IMG/VR virus record: IMGVR_UViG_3300030110_000139
Span: 1-57,637 of that record
Direction: 5' to 3' (one strand)
DNA length: 57,637 bases
DNA from: a virus
Shown: one piece after another, positions 38,182 to 46,807 of the stretch
Layout: each line of letters starts with the position of its first letter
Numbering within the stretch: position 1 is the first letter of the stretch
Made by a program: the position numbers and the translations under genes
Notes under the pieces: generated by a model
Told to the model about the DNA's origin: nothing
What the model saw: only the letters and a program-made list of their open reading frames with translations
The model's database searches: none

Positions 38182-41100
38182 TCATGCTGCCCATTCTGGA
38201 CTTTGTGATGGACTTATCGTGCTATAACTTGTTGTTGCACCTGTGACCTCAGTATAACTTGTTGTTGTGCCCGTGACCTCAGTATAACTTGTTGTTGCAC
38301 CTGTGACCTCAGTATAACTTACAGAAGTCTCATTGGCAATAAGTCCGTATAAATTTATAATTCCTAGTGCTCCAGTTGCCTCAACTCCAGTTATACTGAT
38401 GTTGTTGATTGCTAAAATAGATTCATTGCCCAAAGACGTTGTTCCAACAACTGTTGTTACATTTACTGGTGTGACTGTAAGAACAGTAGTTGTTCCCACT
38501 GCACTTGTACTTGTAGCCGCACTTGGAACAACAGTTGAGCCACCTGTTACGTTAAAAATCGAATCAGAAGTAAAGACAGTGTTACCCATATTACTATGGT
38601 TAGTACAGTAGTAATATAACGTAGGAGCATCACTAGCCACAGTAATTTCTGTATAAGCACCAGAACTTCCAGGTGTTCCATATGTTGTTACACCAGTTGT
38701 GTATTCTGAACCACTTGCGTGTGTTCCATTTGCAGTTGTAGAAAGACGTAGAGGGTGTGCTCCACCTGTGCCATTTGAAGAATCACTTTGATCAAACCTA
38801 TAAGTTTTACCCTCAACCAATGTCAAAACTGGACGTTCAACTCCGTTTATATAATAGGCGTTACTACTACCAGAGTCATATGATGATTTAGAGGCTACTG
38901 TAATGGTAAAAGTAATAGTTCCAGTATCTGTATTACCTATACCTCCAGTAGCGGACACACCCGTGACAGATAAATTAGCGTCACCACTTACGGCTTCGTC
39001 ACCAATATTAACAGTTCCAGTTAAAGCTGTTTCAGTAACTTTAGCTCCACCAGCAGCTAATACGTCACCAACTGAACCAGTGGCTGCAAATCCAGCAGCT
39101 TCAAATGTTATTGAAGGTAAGGCTGTTGCAGTGCCTAATGATGTAGTGGCTGCAACTCCAGTGACGGAAAATTCTATTAAAGGTAAAACTGTTACAGTGC
39201 CTAATCCAGTCGTGCCAACTTGACTTGAGGCTTCAAATGTTATTGAAGGTAAGGCTGTTACACTTCCTAATCCAGTCGTGCCAGTCAACCCAGTTTCAAC
39301 AACAACTACGTTAGAAAAGGCTATTTCATCTCCAATTTGCCCAGTGCCTTCAACGCCAGTGACTGAAAATGTTGCAAGTCCCGTTGTAGCCTCACTTCCA
39401 AGTGCTGTTGTTCCAACTACAGATGTAAGAGAAACAACTGTTTGAGGAGCAGCCGTTGCAGTTCCCACTGCACTTGTTCCTACTACACCTGATGCAGTAA
39501 ATACGCCTTGAGGTATTGTAGCTTCATCGCCAACGGAAGATACTCCTTCAACGCCAGTGACAGCAACAACCGAAGTTCCTGTCATAAATCCAGCAAAATT
39601 TCTTAGTCCAAAAAGATTCTCTTCATTGTCTGCACTATCATCCTCAAGAATAGCACCTACTGGAACTTCAGAAACAAACCTCATTCCAGCAGTTAAATCA
39701 TAACTTTTTGCTGATCCCGTAAGATTACTATCCGTTGTAGAATTACTAATAAGTTGAAAATTTGTAGGAAAATCAGATCCTGTATCGCTTGTGGCTAATT
39801 GAACTGTATCAACTAAATTTCCACTTGAATTAAAAACTTGTATGTTACGACCATTTGTTCCTGGTGCTCCCATAAAACAAACAAACTCTGCTGCTTCTAT
39901 TAATCTAAACTCATGTGCAAAACAGCCTTCTGCAATAAATGATGTTTTTTCTCCACCATCTGAATCAGCTATTGAAAAACCAGAGGAACTTGACGCTGTT
40001 TGATACCTATTTGTAGGTCCAGTAAAATCAGTGCCATTTGCAAAACTACCATTCGTTGTGCTAATAGTGCTACTGTTTGAACCACCATTACTGTCAAATC
40101 TTGTAAAGCTAGTTGCAGTTTCTCCATATCCATCAACTCTAACAGCTTGTGCACTCCCACTCGCTATGCCATATAAAAAGTCTGTGGTTGCAGGAAAAGC
40201 TGGTCTTGTATCTGTGCTTAAATCTGCATTACCAGTTTTGAAAACAATAATAGGTAAATCAGAAAAGACTGTGTATTGTGGATCACTCGAATCGTCAGCA
40301 TAAGTTTGAGTTGTAGTTGACGTACTACCAACAGAAATTGTTGCATTTAAAGAACCATCTTTAAATATTTTAACCTCTGCCGTTCCATACAAAGCTCTCA
40401 TTTGTAGTATAAAACCAGTACGAGAATTGAAAAAACCAAAAGAAGTTCCAGCCCAAGAAGTTGGAACACCAGTTGACTCATTGTTAGTATTTTGTAGTGT
40501 TATCGGCTTATCTGCCGATATTAACTTATTTTCATAATTAGAAGCAGCGACATCTAAAGTACCCCCAGCAGAAGAAATTGTTCCTAACGAAGATCCATCT
40601 GAAAATACTTCTGTGGTTGCCTCATAGGAAATGACTTTTACTGTAGGATCATTACTATCAGTAGGCACAAACCATTCGGCATGAAATGCTCCAGCTAAGT
40701 CTGGATTACCAACGGCTTGATGACCACTTGCACTAACTACGCATTGTGGGACTACAGTTTCACTGCCAACTGAAGTTGTGCCAGAAACGCCAGTAACACT
40801 AAATGCTACAGTTTGTGTTGTGGCTACAGTTTCACTGCCAACAGCAGTAGTTCCAACAACACCCGTTACTGCAACTGTAATTGCAGGAAGTGCAGTTACA
40901 GTTCCTACTGATGTCGTGCCTTCAGTTTCAACAGCACCTTTAACAGAAATTGAATCAACTGATAAAACATGACCAGTGCCAGAGGAATAAGGGTATAATC
41001 TAAGTTGATTTGTACCACTGTTTGCCGTGAAAGTAAGAGTAGTTGTCCCAACAGCTACATTTGCATAATCTGTTACACTAGACCCATCGTGGATAGCAAC

Positions 41101-41382
41101 AAAAAAACTGCCTGTTTCAGCCGTTACTAAAACTGATATTGTGTAGCTTCTACCAGCGTCTAAAGTTAAATTTTGACTAAAAGTGTGATACTGATTTGCA
41201 GTAATTGTAACAATACCATCACTGACAGAGGCACTAGAATTAGAACTGGTTGACCAGCCAGTAGTATCAGAGTCAAATTCTCCATTGGTAACTTGCTCTA
41301 TTCCAGATACAACAACAGGTATGGGAGCGTTCCACGCTCCTTCACCCCATGCACCTCGACCCCAACCAGTAATGTTCGCCAT
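38182..41382 (-). CDS. Repeat-rich tail protein with lectin-like and cupredoxin-like domains
   Basis: 1066 residues. Residues about 35-155 resemble a beta-sandwich carbohydrate-binding module (YTISVLVTAETGSFFVAIHD, SGTGHVLSVDSISVKG). About fifteen copies of a module of the form VTGVxGTTxVGxxT occur at 155-220 and 580-820 and again near the end. Residues about 820-930 carry GGAHPLRLS and YYYCTNHSNMGN, the His...Cys-x2-His-x2-Met layout of type-1 copper proteins. The C-terminus is three SYTEVTGATT repeats. Probably a large adhesin or fibre on the virion. Confidence 0.75.
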   Translation of the reverse strand: MANITGWGRGAWGEGAWNAPIPVVVSGIEQVTNGEFDSDTTGWSTSSNSSASVSDGIVTITANQYHTFSQNLTLDAGRSYTISVLVTAETGSFFVAIHDGSSVTDYANVAVGTTTLTFTANSGTNQLRLYPYSSGTGHVLSVDSISVKGAVETEGTTSVGTVTALPAITVAVTGVVGTTAVGSETVATTQTVAFSVTGVSGTTSVGSETVVPQCVVSASGHQAVGNPDLAGAFHAEWFVPTDSNDPTVKVISYEATTEVFSDGSSLGTISSAGGTLDVAASNYENKLISADKPITLQNTNNESTGVPTSWAGTSFGFFNSRTGFILQMRALYGTAEVKIFKDGSLNATISVGSTSTTTQTYADDSSDPQYTVFSDLPIIVFKTGNADLSTDTRPAFPATTDFLYGIASGSAQAVRVDGYGETATSFTRFDSNGGSNSSTISTTNGSFANGTDFTGPTNRYQTASSSSGFSIADSDGGEKTSFIAEGCFAHEFRLIEAAEFVCFMGAPGTNGRNIQVFNSSGNLVDTVQLATSDTGSDFPTNFQLISNSTTDSNLTGSAKSYDLTAGMRFVSEVPVGAILEDDSADNEENLFGLRNFAGFMTGTSVVAVTGVEGVSSVGDEATIPQGVFTASGVVGTSAVGTATAAPQTVVSLTSVVGTTALGSEATTGLATFSVTGVEGTGQIGDEIAFSNVVVVETGLTGTTGLGSVTALPSITFEASSQVGTTGLGTVTVLPLIEFSVTGVAATTSLGTATALPSITFEAAGFAATGSVGDVLAAGGAKVTETALTGTVNIGDEAVSGDANLSVTGVSATGGIGNTDTGTITFTITVASKSSYDSGSSNAYYINGVERPVLTLVEGKTYRFDQSDSSNGTGGAHPLRLSTTANGTHASGSEYTTGVTTYGTPGSSGAYTEITVASDAPTLYYYCTNHSNMGNTVFTSDSIFNVTGGSTVVPSAATSTSAVGTTTVLTVTPVNVTTVVGTTSLGNESILAINNISITGVEATGALGIINLYGLIANETSVSYTEVTGATTSYTEVTGTTTSYTEVTGATTSYSTISPSQSPEWAA
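38221..38320 (-). repeat. 30-bp tandem repeat at the 3' end of the repeat-rich tail gene
   Basis: Three consecutive 30-bp units (38221-38250, 38251-38280, 38281-38310) and the start of a fourth encode SYTEVTGATT-type decapeptides. Differences between units are one to three bases, so copy number may vary by slippage. Confidence 0.9.
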
Positions 41383-41396
41383 TGGTTAGCCTTTTA

Positions 41397-41861
41397 TTAG
41401 GCTATTCTAATAATAGCGTTTGATGCGTCTGCTGTTGGAAATTGTATTGTAAATGTGCCTGATGTTGATGTTTTATTATTTGTAAAATCTAACACACATA
41501 CTGCTTTATCACTGCTAGTGTCATTATATATTAATGCACCCATTGCAGTAATTGTTGCAGTTGTAAAACTTAAATCAACAAAATCTGTAAATGCAGTTGC
41601 CGAAGAAGTTGAACTAGCAACAGACGGAGCAACTTTAGTCAAAGCTCCACCACCAGCACTGTAACTACCACTGTTAGCAATTTCGCCAGTTGTTGTATAA
41701 GCTGTTGTTCCATGACCTAAAGTAGCAGTTGTACTAGATTTACCACCACCACCTTCTGCATATAGTGCTAGTTTAAAAGCATTGCCATTAGTGGCAAAGT
41801 TATGTGTGCCAAGCATCAGTTCTTTTTTAAATGCGTTGCACATTGCTTGGGTTATAGCCAT
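41397..41861 (-). CDS. Virion structural protein, beta-rich, 154 residues
   Basis: Starts MAITQAMCNAFKKELMLGTH and ends with FTIQFPTADASNAIIRIA, blocks that recur in one small structural protein of many marine phages. The middle is Gly/Thr/Ser-rich. Located between the tail adhesin and small adaptor genes. Exact place in the virion unknown. Confidence 0.75.
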   Translation of the reverse strand: MAITQAMCNAFKKELMLGTHNFATNGNAFKLALYAEGGGGKSSTTATLGHGTTAYTTTGEIANSGSYSAGGGALTKVAPSVASSTSSATAFTDFVDLSFTTATITAMGALIYNDTSSDKAVCVLDFTNNKTSTSGTFTIQFPTADASNAIIRIA

Positions 41862-41862
41862 A

Positions 41863-42150
41863 TTAGAGTCTCCTTATATATTCAGCCGTTTCCTTTTGAC
41901 CACTTGATCGCAAGGCTTGAATGATTGTAGCACGCTCTTCCTTTCTTGCCAAGATAAGATAATGGTATAAAATTATTTTAAGGTGCTCTTTAAACACTTT
42001 AGCTTGTTGTCTTATGTGTGGTGGAGCTTGATCAGAAATACTTGCAATCTTATCAACAGCAAGATCAGCTATCTGTTCATTAGTTAAGCCTCCTCCATTT
42101 GAAGTTTTAATATTAACACTGCCTACTTGTGATACATTGACATTAAACAT
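41863..42150 (-). CDS. Hypothetical protein, 95 residues
   Basis: Begins MFNVNVSQVGSVNIKTSNGG; the second half is a basic helix (HIRQQAKVFKEHLKIILYHYL and RATIIQALRSSGQKETAEYI). Frequently found near tail genes in marine phages as far as I remember; function unknown. It touches the upstream gene at 42150. Confidence 0.65.
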   Translation of the reverse strand: MFNVNVSQVGSVNIKTSNGGGLTNEQIADLAVDKIASISDQAPPHIRQQAKVFKEHLKIILYHYLILARKEERATIIQALRSSGQKETAEYIRRL

Positions 42151-42929
42151 TATGAGACTGCTCCATTTTTAAAATGAGTGAATACTACGTTTTGTTTTAA
42201 ATTTTTATTTACTTTAAGTTTTACGGGATGAGAGAATACCATATATCCTAAAACAGTGCCTTTCTTTATATTTATTTCGTTTATTTGTTTAGTCGTATCC
42301 ATCTTATATAACACATTGAGTTGTAAATCACTATGTTCTTTATATACATTAAAACATCCACCTGGTGGTACATCAAAAGGTAATTCATTGTGCCAATAAG
42401 GTGATGTAAATATATATGAGTGTGATGATGAAACTTTGAAAGGATAACAAAATTTTAAGTTTCTGTAATCTTTGAATCTGTCACTACCAGAAGAAAACTG
42501 ATTATTAGAGTGAGTTTGTATTTCCAACATTGCAGGAAACAATGATTTATTAATAATAAAACTGTCCTGTCCCTCATCTTTAATAAAAATATCAATATCT
42601 ATAGGAGCTTTTAAAAGTATTGTTGATTTAAATAAACCTGTTATTCCTGGACAAGTTTTCATTGTGGAGCGATTGTAGTCTGGCTTTTTTGCACTTGCAA
42701 CAGCCATATTATTTTTCTTCATATAATCAAAAACAGTTAAAGGATTAAAATAATTTGTAGCTTTTTTTAATGATTGAAACCATGAACTACTACTGGGGAC
42801 ACACGGCTCCATCCATAAATTTGTATTGTCGATTATTTCCTCTGGTGTCATATTCATTTGATCACAACAATTTTTTCTAATATTATAAGATAAAAAACTT
42901 ACATCCTTTTCTGTTAACAATTTAAACAT
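42150..42929 (-). CDS. Hypothetical protein, 259 residues, possibly a sugar- or lipid-modifying accessory
   Basis: No clear motif. Blocks: GITGLFKSTILLKAPIDIDI, YPFKVSSSHSYIFTSPYWHN, KKGTVLGYMVFSHPVKLKV. Soluble with beta-rich centre. It overlaps the Rossmann-like gene 42922-43641 by 8 nt, so the two probably act together. The functional suggestion is only from that pairing. Confidence 0.6.
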   Translation of the reverse strand: MFKLLTEKDVSFLSYNIRKNCCDQMNMTPEEIIDNTNLWMEPCVPSSSSWFQSLKKATNYFNPLTVFDYMKKNNMAVASAKKPDYNRSTMKTCPGITGLFKSTILLKAPIDIDIFIKDEGQDSFIINKSLFPAMLEIQTHSNNQFSSGSDRFKDYRNLKFCYPFKVSSSHSYIFTSPYWHNELPFDVPPGGCFNVYKEHSDLQLNVLYKMDTTKQINEINIKKGTVLGYMVFSHPVKLKVNKNLKQNVVFTHFKNGAVS

Positions 42930-43641
42930 CTTTTTTCTCCTCGTAACTTACTCCAGGTATATCCTCTCTTCCTATTAAATTAGAATGAGAGTCTAAAGGT
43001 TCTGGTGGTTCTAATTTTGATTTTCTTTTAATTACTAAACTACCCTCAGATACACTTGATATTAGAGGATTTTCTAATCTATGATATCCATAAAGCTTTT
43101 CATCATCTGGCACATTAGTGTCTAACAAAGATGAATTGTAAGCAATGTTAATTTTAATTCCTTTTGATATAGCTATAGCCAACCAAAACTCACAACAACC
43201 TCTACCAGCCTCTGCAAAAGCAACATTTTTGTGAGTAAAATCAATACCATATAAATGTAATTCTTTTACCTCTTGTGCTACTGCATAAGCTATTGCATAG
43301 GCAACAGTATTATTTAAATAAGCATAACCAGTTTTTTTAAGAACCTTCTCTAATGGGTATTCCACAACATCAGGACATCTTTCATCTAACGTGCAAGAAA
43401 AAATAGGTATGCCTAATTTCTTTTTCAATCTTTCAGACATTACATCTGTTTGTTTACCTGCATTTGGAGTATCCAAAAATCTTGATGGAGGATCCATCAT
43501 AAACATTTTATCGTGAAATATTACAGAAGAAACAGAGTTGATAGCCCATGTTTCATCAAACTTTTCACTTCTAATTTTTGCCATCATGTATTCGGCACAA
43601 CTATTGCCTAATGCGACAATAGCAACACTTTTATTTTTCAT
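42922..43641 (-). CDS. Rossmann-like protein of DUF115/MAF type
   Basis: 239 residues: nucleotide-fold start SVAIVALGNSCAEYM, ETWAINSVSSVIFHDKMFMMDP (alternating strand and motif), VKELHLYGIDFTHKN, GRGCCEFWLAIAISKGIKINI. The pattern resembles proteins with the DUF115-like fold associated with glycan modification. Tail location suggests modification of virion or host surface sugars. Family placement tentative. Confidence 0.5.
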   Translation of the reverse strand: MKNKSVAIVALGNSCAEYMMAKIRSEKFDETWAINSVSSVIFHDKMFMMDPPSRFLDTPNAGKQTDVMSERLKKKLGIPIFSCTLDERCPDVVEYPLEKVLKKTGYAYLNNTVAYAIAYAVAQEVKELHLYGIDFTHKNVAFAEAGRGCCEFWLAIAISKGIKINIAYNSSLLDTNVPDDEKLYGYHRLENPLISSVSEGSLVIKRKSKLEPPEPLDSHSNLIGREDIPGVSYEEKKDV

Positions 43642-43653
43642 TTTGCTACCTTT

Positions 43654-44301
43654 TTATTGATTTCGAGTTCTTACTAATCCCTCCCTATAAGCATCTGTGT
43701 TTTCTTTAGCCTCTGCGTATATTTTTAATCTGCTAATGGCTTCAGTAAACCGAGCTGTATAAAGTTGTAATAAATCGTTTTCACCTTTCATAAATGTGTA
43801 TGCTTCTATGAGAGTTGCATATAACAAAGCATCTGGTGCATTTGTGCTAATCCACGTTGAGCCAGAACCATCTGTTGTCAATGAAGTTGGTCTATAATAA
43901 TAATGCACCTCAACAGTAAAATTACTATTTGGTGTTGGTGCAACGATAAAATTATCTACATCAAAAGAAGCGTAAAACCTTGGAGTTCCAGTTGTGGCTG
44001 GATTAGGATGAAATTCTTGTAAATAGTTTACATCTTTTTGTAATAAAAAAACATTTTCACTACTAGAGTTTACAAAAGACAAAGAAAAATTTGCTAACCA
44101 ATCTGATGGTTTTTGTAAAAATTTATTGCCATTTGTCATAGTACCTGTGGCATTTTTTCTAAAATATTCTAAGTCAACAACTTTAAATATTCTTTCTTCT
44201 GCATTTTTAATAAAAAATGGTATCTCAGCAACAAATGTACTTTCGTCATTTTGCGTCCATTCTTGTACTGAAGCTGTAAGTGTTGTTAATGTAAAACTCA
44301 T
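43654..44301 (-). CDS. Head-to-tail adaptor/head-completion protein
   Basis: 215 residues. MSFTLTTLTASVQEWTQNDE and ESTFVAEIPFFIKNAEERIF with FLQKPSDWLANFSL are blocks of the small adaptor found with gp4-like tail factors in marine podoviruses. C-terminal helix (DAYREGLVRTRNQ). Coupled by ATGA to the 104-residue gene. It probably stacks below the portal. Confidence 0.75.
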   Translation of the reverse strand: MSFTLTTLTASVQEWTQNDESTFVAEIPFFIKNAEERIFKVVDLEYFRKNATGTMTNGNKFLQKPSDWLANFSLSFVNSSSENVFLLQKDVNYLQEFHPNPATTGTPRFYASFDVDNFIVAPTPNSNFTVEVHYYYRPTSLTTDGSGSTWISTNAPDALLYATLIEAYTFMKGENDLLQLYTARFTEAISRLKIYAEAKENTDAYREGLVRTRNQ

Positions 44302-44612
44302 GATGTACTCACTGTAACTGTTCCAACAGAAGTTGTGGCACTAAATGTTGTTAATAAAGTTCCCAAGTTGCCTAAACCAGTATTAGTGTACAATATAAAC
44401 TTTTTGTTATCATCTTTAATATCTGGTCTTGCATCTTGAATTGCCTCAGCGTCAGGCGTTGATCTTACTGGCTCTAATTGTGGGTGCTTTTCTTCATATT
44501 CGTCTTTACCTACTACTGAACCATTCCACTCTTTTCTTGTGTCTTTAATACGATACCTAAAACCAGACCTATCTGATATTCTATAAGCATATTTACCACT
44601 AGCAAAAGGCAT
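44298..44612 (-). CDS. Small head-tail joining type protein, 104 residues
   Basis: N-terminal blocks RISDRSGFRYRIKDTRKEWNG and EKHPQLEPVR are familiar from small proteins near gp4-like genes. The C-terminal LLTTFSATTSVGTVTVSTS resembles half of the VTGVxGTTxVG module of the big tail protein. Coupled to both neighbours. Confidence 0.7.
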   Translation of the reverse strand: MPFASGKYAYRISDRSGFRYRIKDTRKEWNGSVVGKDEYEEKHPQLEPVRSTPDAEAIQDARPDIKDDNKKFILYTNTGLGNLGTLLTTFSATTSVGTVTVSTS

Positions 44613-45280
44613 TATCCAACCCTATAATAATCAAGTTTGGGTGTTACATTAAATGCTGATCTATCTCTATCTTCAGCCATCGCTCTTTCAAACTCTTCTT
44701 CATACACAGATTTAAGAAGTTGTATTCTATCGGGTGCTCTTTTCATAGCTATATAATAAGCCAATCCAGCTGTTAGACAAGGTATAAATCTAAAGGGTAT
44801 CTCAAGAGTGTTAACTTGCGTATCAGCGTCTTGCATCCTTGTTAAAGCATCAAAGACAATAACATCTGTGCTGTTTTCGGGTGTTGGGTATAATTTTAGA
44901 TTAGGAGTTATTTGTCTATCCAAAAAATATTGTGTTGGTCTACCTGTTGATGTCTTGTTTGGTAGATTAAGAAAGGTATCTCTGCTAATTCTAGTCATGC
45001 TAAAATCCGTGCCACTTCTTTTTACAACCACTGATAAAATATCTATTATATCTGTTGACAAGCTGTACTCTGAATCATTTGATGTCAATGCTTGAGTTCT
45101 TTGCTCAATAGTCCATTGATTAAGGCCACGATTTGCCCACTCAGCAAGCATAATATTTAAAGAACGCCTAGCAGTTTGCAAATCATAACCAGTTTTAGCC
45201 TCTAAGCCACATCTCTCAAAAGCCTCTTCAATGTACTCAGCTACATCTAAATTAAAGTCAGTAGAGCTTGAAGTGGTCAT
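44612..45280 (-). CDS. P22 gp4-like tail accessory / DNA stabilisation protein
   Basis: 222 residues. FNLDVAEYIEEAFERCGLEA, TGYDLQTARRSLNIMLAEWA and GLNQWTIEQRTQALTSNDSE are the standard N-terminal blocks of gp4-like head-closure factors in marine phages. Later CLTAGLAYYIAMKRAP. It assembles under the portal to hold DNA. Start ATG 45280 overlaps the preceding micro-gene stop (TAATG). Confidence 0.85.
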   Translation of the reverse strand: MTTSSSTDFNLDVAEYIEEAFERCGLEAKTGYDLQTARRSLNIMLAEWANRGLNQWTIEQRTQALTSNDSEYSLSTDIIDILSVVVKRSGTDFSMTRISRDTFLNLPNKTSTGRPTQYFLDRQITPNLKLYPTPENSTDVIVFDALTRMQDADTQVNTLEIPFRFIPCLTAGLAYYIAMKRAPDRIQLLKSVYEEEFERAMAEDRDRSAFNVTPKLDYYRVG

Positions 45281-45441
45281 TAGGCTTTACCACCTTTTTT
45301 CATTTTCTTCATAGCCATTCCACCACCACGCATTTTCTTAGCCATTCCACCGCCACGCATTTTTTTTGGTTTCATAGCCATGCCACCACCTCTCATTTTT
45401 TTAATTCCAGATGCTTTCATTTTTCTAGGACTCATTGCCAT
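45280..45441 (-). CDS. 53-residue Met/Lys/Gly repeat protein
   Basis: Begins MAMSPRKMKASGIKK and is made of three KMRGGGMA-type repeats, ending KKMKKGGKA. AAAAGGAG stands 6 nt before the ATG at 45441, and the stop overlaps the gp4-like start (TAATG). Extremely basic, so probably packed with DNA or bound to capsid; similar Gly-Met-Lys proteins occur in marine phages. Confidence 0.8.
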   Translation of the reverse strand: MAMSPRKMKASGIKKMRGGGMAMKPKKMRGGGMAKKMRGGGMAMKKMKKGGKA

Positions 45442-46007
45442 ACTTCACTCCTTTTAAGTTTGTTATAGTATTGTTGTCTTTGCTCATAAATATCTTCAAC
45501 ATTGTACTCATTATAATATTTATCATAATATCCAAGTTTCTTCAATTTATTTGCACTTTCTTGTAACTTTGTTAATCGTTGTACGAAAATCAAAGCATAT
45601 TCTTCCTTAACAATATTTGCAAATGTGCCGTCATCAATAAGTTCATTTACATCATCGTTAGGGTGAAATCCCATCAACCAAATATCTTTTTGTTTGTATT
45701 TGCCTTCTTGAATTTTTTCATTTACATCACTTAAATGTTTATGAAATTTTTCATTATTTTCAAAACACATATCAACAATAATTATTAAATCTTTGTTATC
45801 TTTAAAACAATCTATCAAAGTATCTAAACAATAATATGAACTGGTGTTTTTAAATGCAAAGCTTACTTTTTTGTCTTTCCAAGCTGTTTTTGCAAAAGGA
45901 CAAGATGGAAGATTGTTATAATTTTTGTTTGGCTTTTCTAATGCAAATCTTGACCATTCACGAATTTCTTCACAAATATGATCCTCAAGATTTTTATACT
46001 CATCCAT
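45432..46007 (-). CDS. Hypothetical protein, 191 residues
   Basis: Soluble, acidic. A central segment DLIIIVDMCFENNEKFHKHL looks like a strand-turn-helix of an alpha/beta fold; later KQKDIWLMGFHPNDDVNELI. The C-terminal helix is charged. Overlaps the repeat micro-gene by 10 nt. No family recognised. Confidence 0.65.
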   Translation of the reverse strand: MDEYKNLEDHICEEIREWSRFALEKPNKNYNNLPSCPFAKTAWKDKKVSFAFKNTSSYYCLDTLIDCFKDNKDLIIIVDMCFENNEKFHKHLSDVNEKIQEGKYKQKDIWLMGFHPNDDVNELIDDGTFANIVKEEYALIFVQRLTKLQESANKLKKLGYYDKYYNEYNVEDIYEQRQQYYNKLKRSEVWQ

Positions 46008-46288
46008 TACTTTGTCTTCCTACGCCTAGCTGCAGCTACTCTTCTTGGCTTACCAGCTGGTTGACCTAATCTTTTCTTTTGTGCGATACGTTTTCTTTTT
46101 TCTGAGGCAGACATCTCCGAAGCAGTTTTCGGAGTTTTCTTACTAATCCTTTTACTTGGACGACAATAAGGCGTACCACGCTTCTCACCCTTTTGACGAC
46201 CACATTTTTTACCTGTCTTAACATCTTTCCAGTCCTCCTTAAACCATCGTTTGAGAGCTAAACCAGCTTTTGTTTTTCTCACAGCCAT
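46007..46288 (-). CDS. DUF5872-like basic protein
   Basis: 93 residues: WFKEDWKDVKTGKKCGRQKG and GTPYCRPSKRISKK then EMSASEKRKRIAQKKRL match the DUF5872 pattern (W-DV-TGK-CGRQ...P-CRP). Found in marine phages and large viruses; likely virion-packaged DNA-binding protein. Coupled on both sides. Confidence 0.75.
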   Translation of the reverse strand: MAVRKTKAGLALKRWFKEDWKDVKTGKKCGRQKGEKRGTPYCRPSKRISKKTPKTASEMSASEKRKRIAQKKRLGQPAGKPRRVAAARRRKTK

Positions 46289-46569
46289 TATCTAAACTTT
46301 GTTACTTTTCTTCTATTGCTCATAACTGCACCACAACCCCTTGCAATATTAGGATTTTTAGATGGTCGTTTAACTTTACCCTTTGACACATTTCCGCCAT
46401 TTTTCATTTCTACTACACCACCCATAGCTTTTTTCTTTGCTTTTTTACCACCTTTACCATAGTTGGCTGCTCCTACCTTTCGGCATTTTGCGATGGCTCC
46501 TGAAGCATAAGCTGATGGAAAAACCCTATATCTAGCTTTTACTTTACGATAACAAGCGTCTTTAGGCAT
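46288..46569 (-). CDS. Small basic protein with WCY/DACYRKVK-type block
   Basis: 93 residues. KDACYRKVKARYRVFPSAYAS and AIAKCRKVGAANYG are blocks of a small basic protein widespread in marine phages; then Lys/Gly-rich tail. Probably structural. Neighbour to the DUF5872-like and DUF6321-like proteins, which share the composition. Confidence 0.75.
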   Translation of the reverse strand: MPKDACYRKVKARYRVFPSAYASGAIAKCRKVGAANYGKGGKKAKKKAMGGVVEMKNGGNVSKGKVKRPSKNPNIARGCGAVMSNRRKVTKFR

Positions 46570-46572
46570 AAT

Positions 46573-46743
46573 TTATCTCCTTGATAATTTCCAACAAGTG
46601 CACATCCACTCTTTTTTTTTGCATTTTAAACATACTTTAATCGGTTCACCTCTTACGACCTCTCCTTTTTTTAGCGGCACAATGTGCTTTTTCAGAAAAT
46701 CCTTTAGGTCGTTTACAATTGATTTTCCTCTTCCTCTTGACAT
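46573..46743 (-). CDS. 56-residue zinc-knuckle-like protein
   Basis: Begins MSRGRGKSIVNDLKDFL and ends with VCLKCKKKEWMCTCWKLSRR: four cysteines (CLKC, CTC) that could bind zinc. Its first 98 nt overlap the end of the gene 46646-46786 in another frame. AAGGAAG lies 5 nt before the ATG. The ending is familiar from small marine phage proteins. Confidence 0.6.
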   Translation of the reverse strand: MSRGRGKSIVNDLKDFLKKHIVPLKKGEVVRGEPIKVCLKCKKKEWMCTCWKLSRR

Positions 46744-46786
46744 TAAACTTCCTTTTCTGCGGAGGCTTTGACACTTGTTGTGCCAT
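46646..46786 (-). CDS. 46-residue very basic protein
   Basis: ATG 46786 behind GGGGAGG. Begins MAQQVSKPPQKRKF and ends with INCKRPKGFSEKAHCAAKKR plus RGRKR. The NC-RPKGFS-KAHC block is known to me from marine phage micro-proteins. About half of it shares DNA with the gene at 46573-46743 in a different frame. Confidence 0.65.
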   Translation of the reverse strand: MAQQVSKPPQKRKFNVKRKRKINCKRPKGFSEKAHCAAKKRRGRKR

Positions 46787-46807
46787 TTGAGACCTCCCCA
46801 TAACCAT

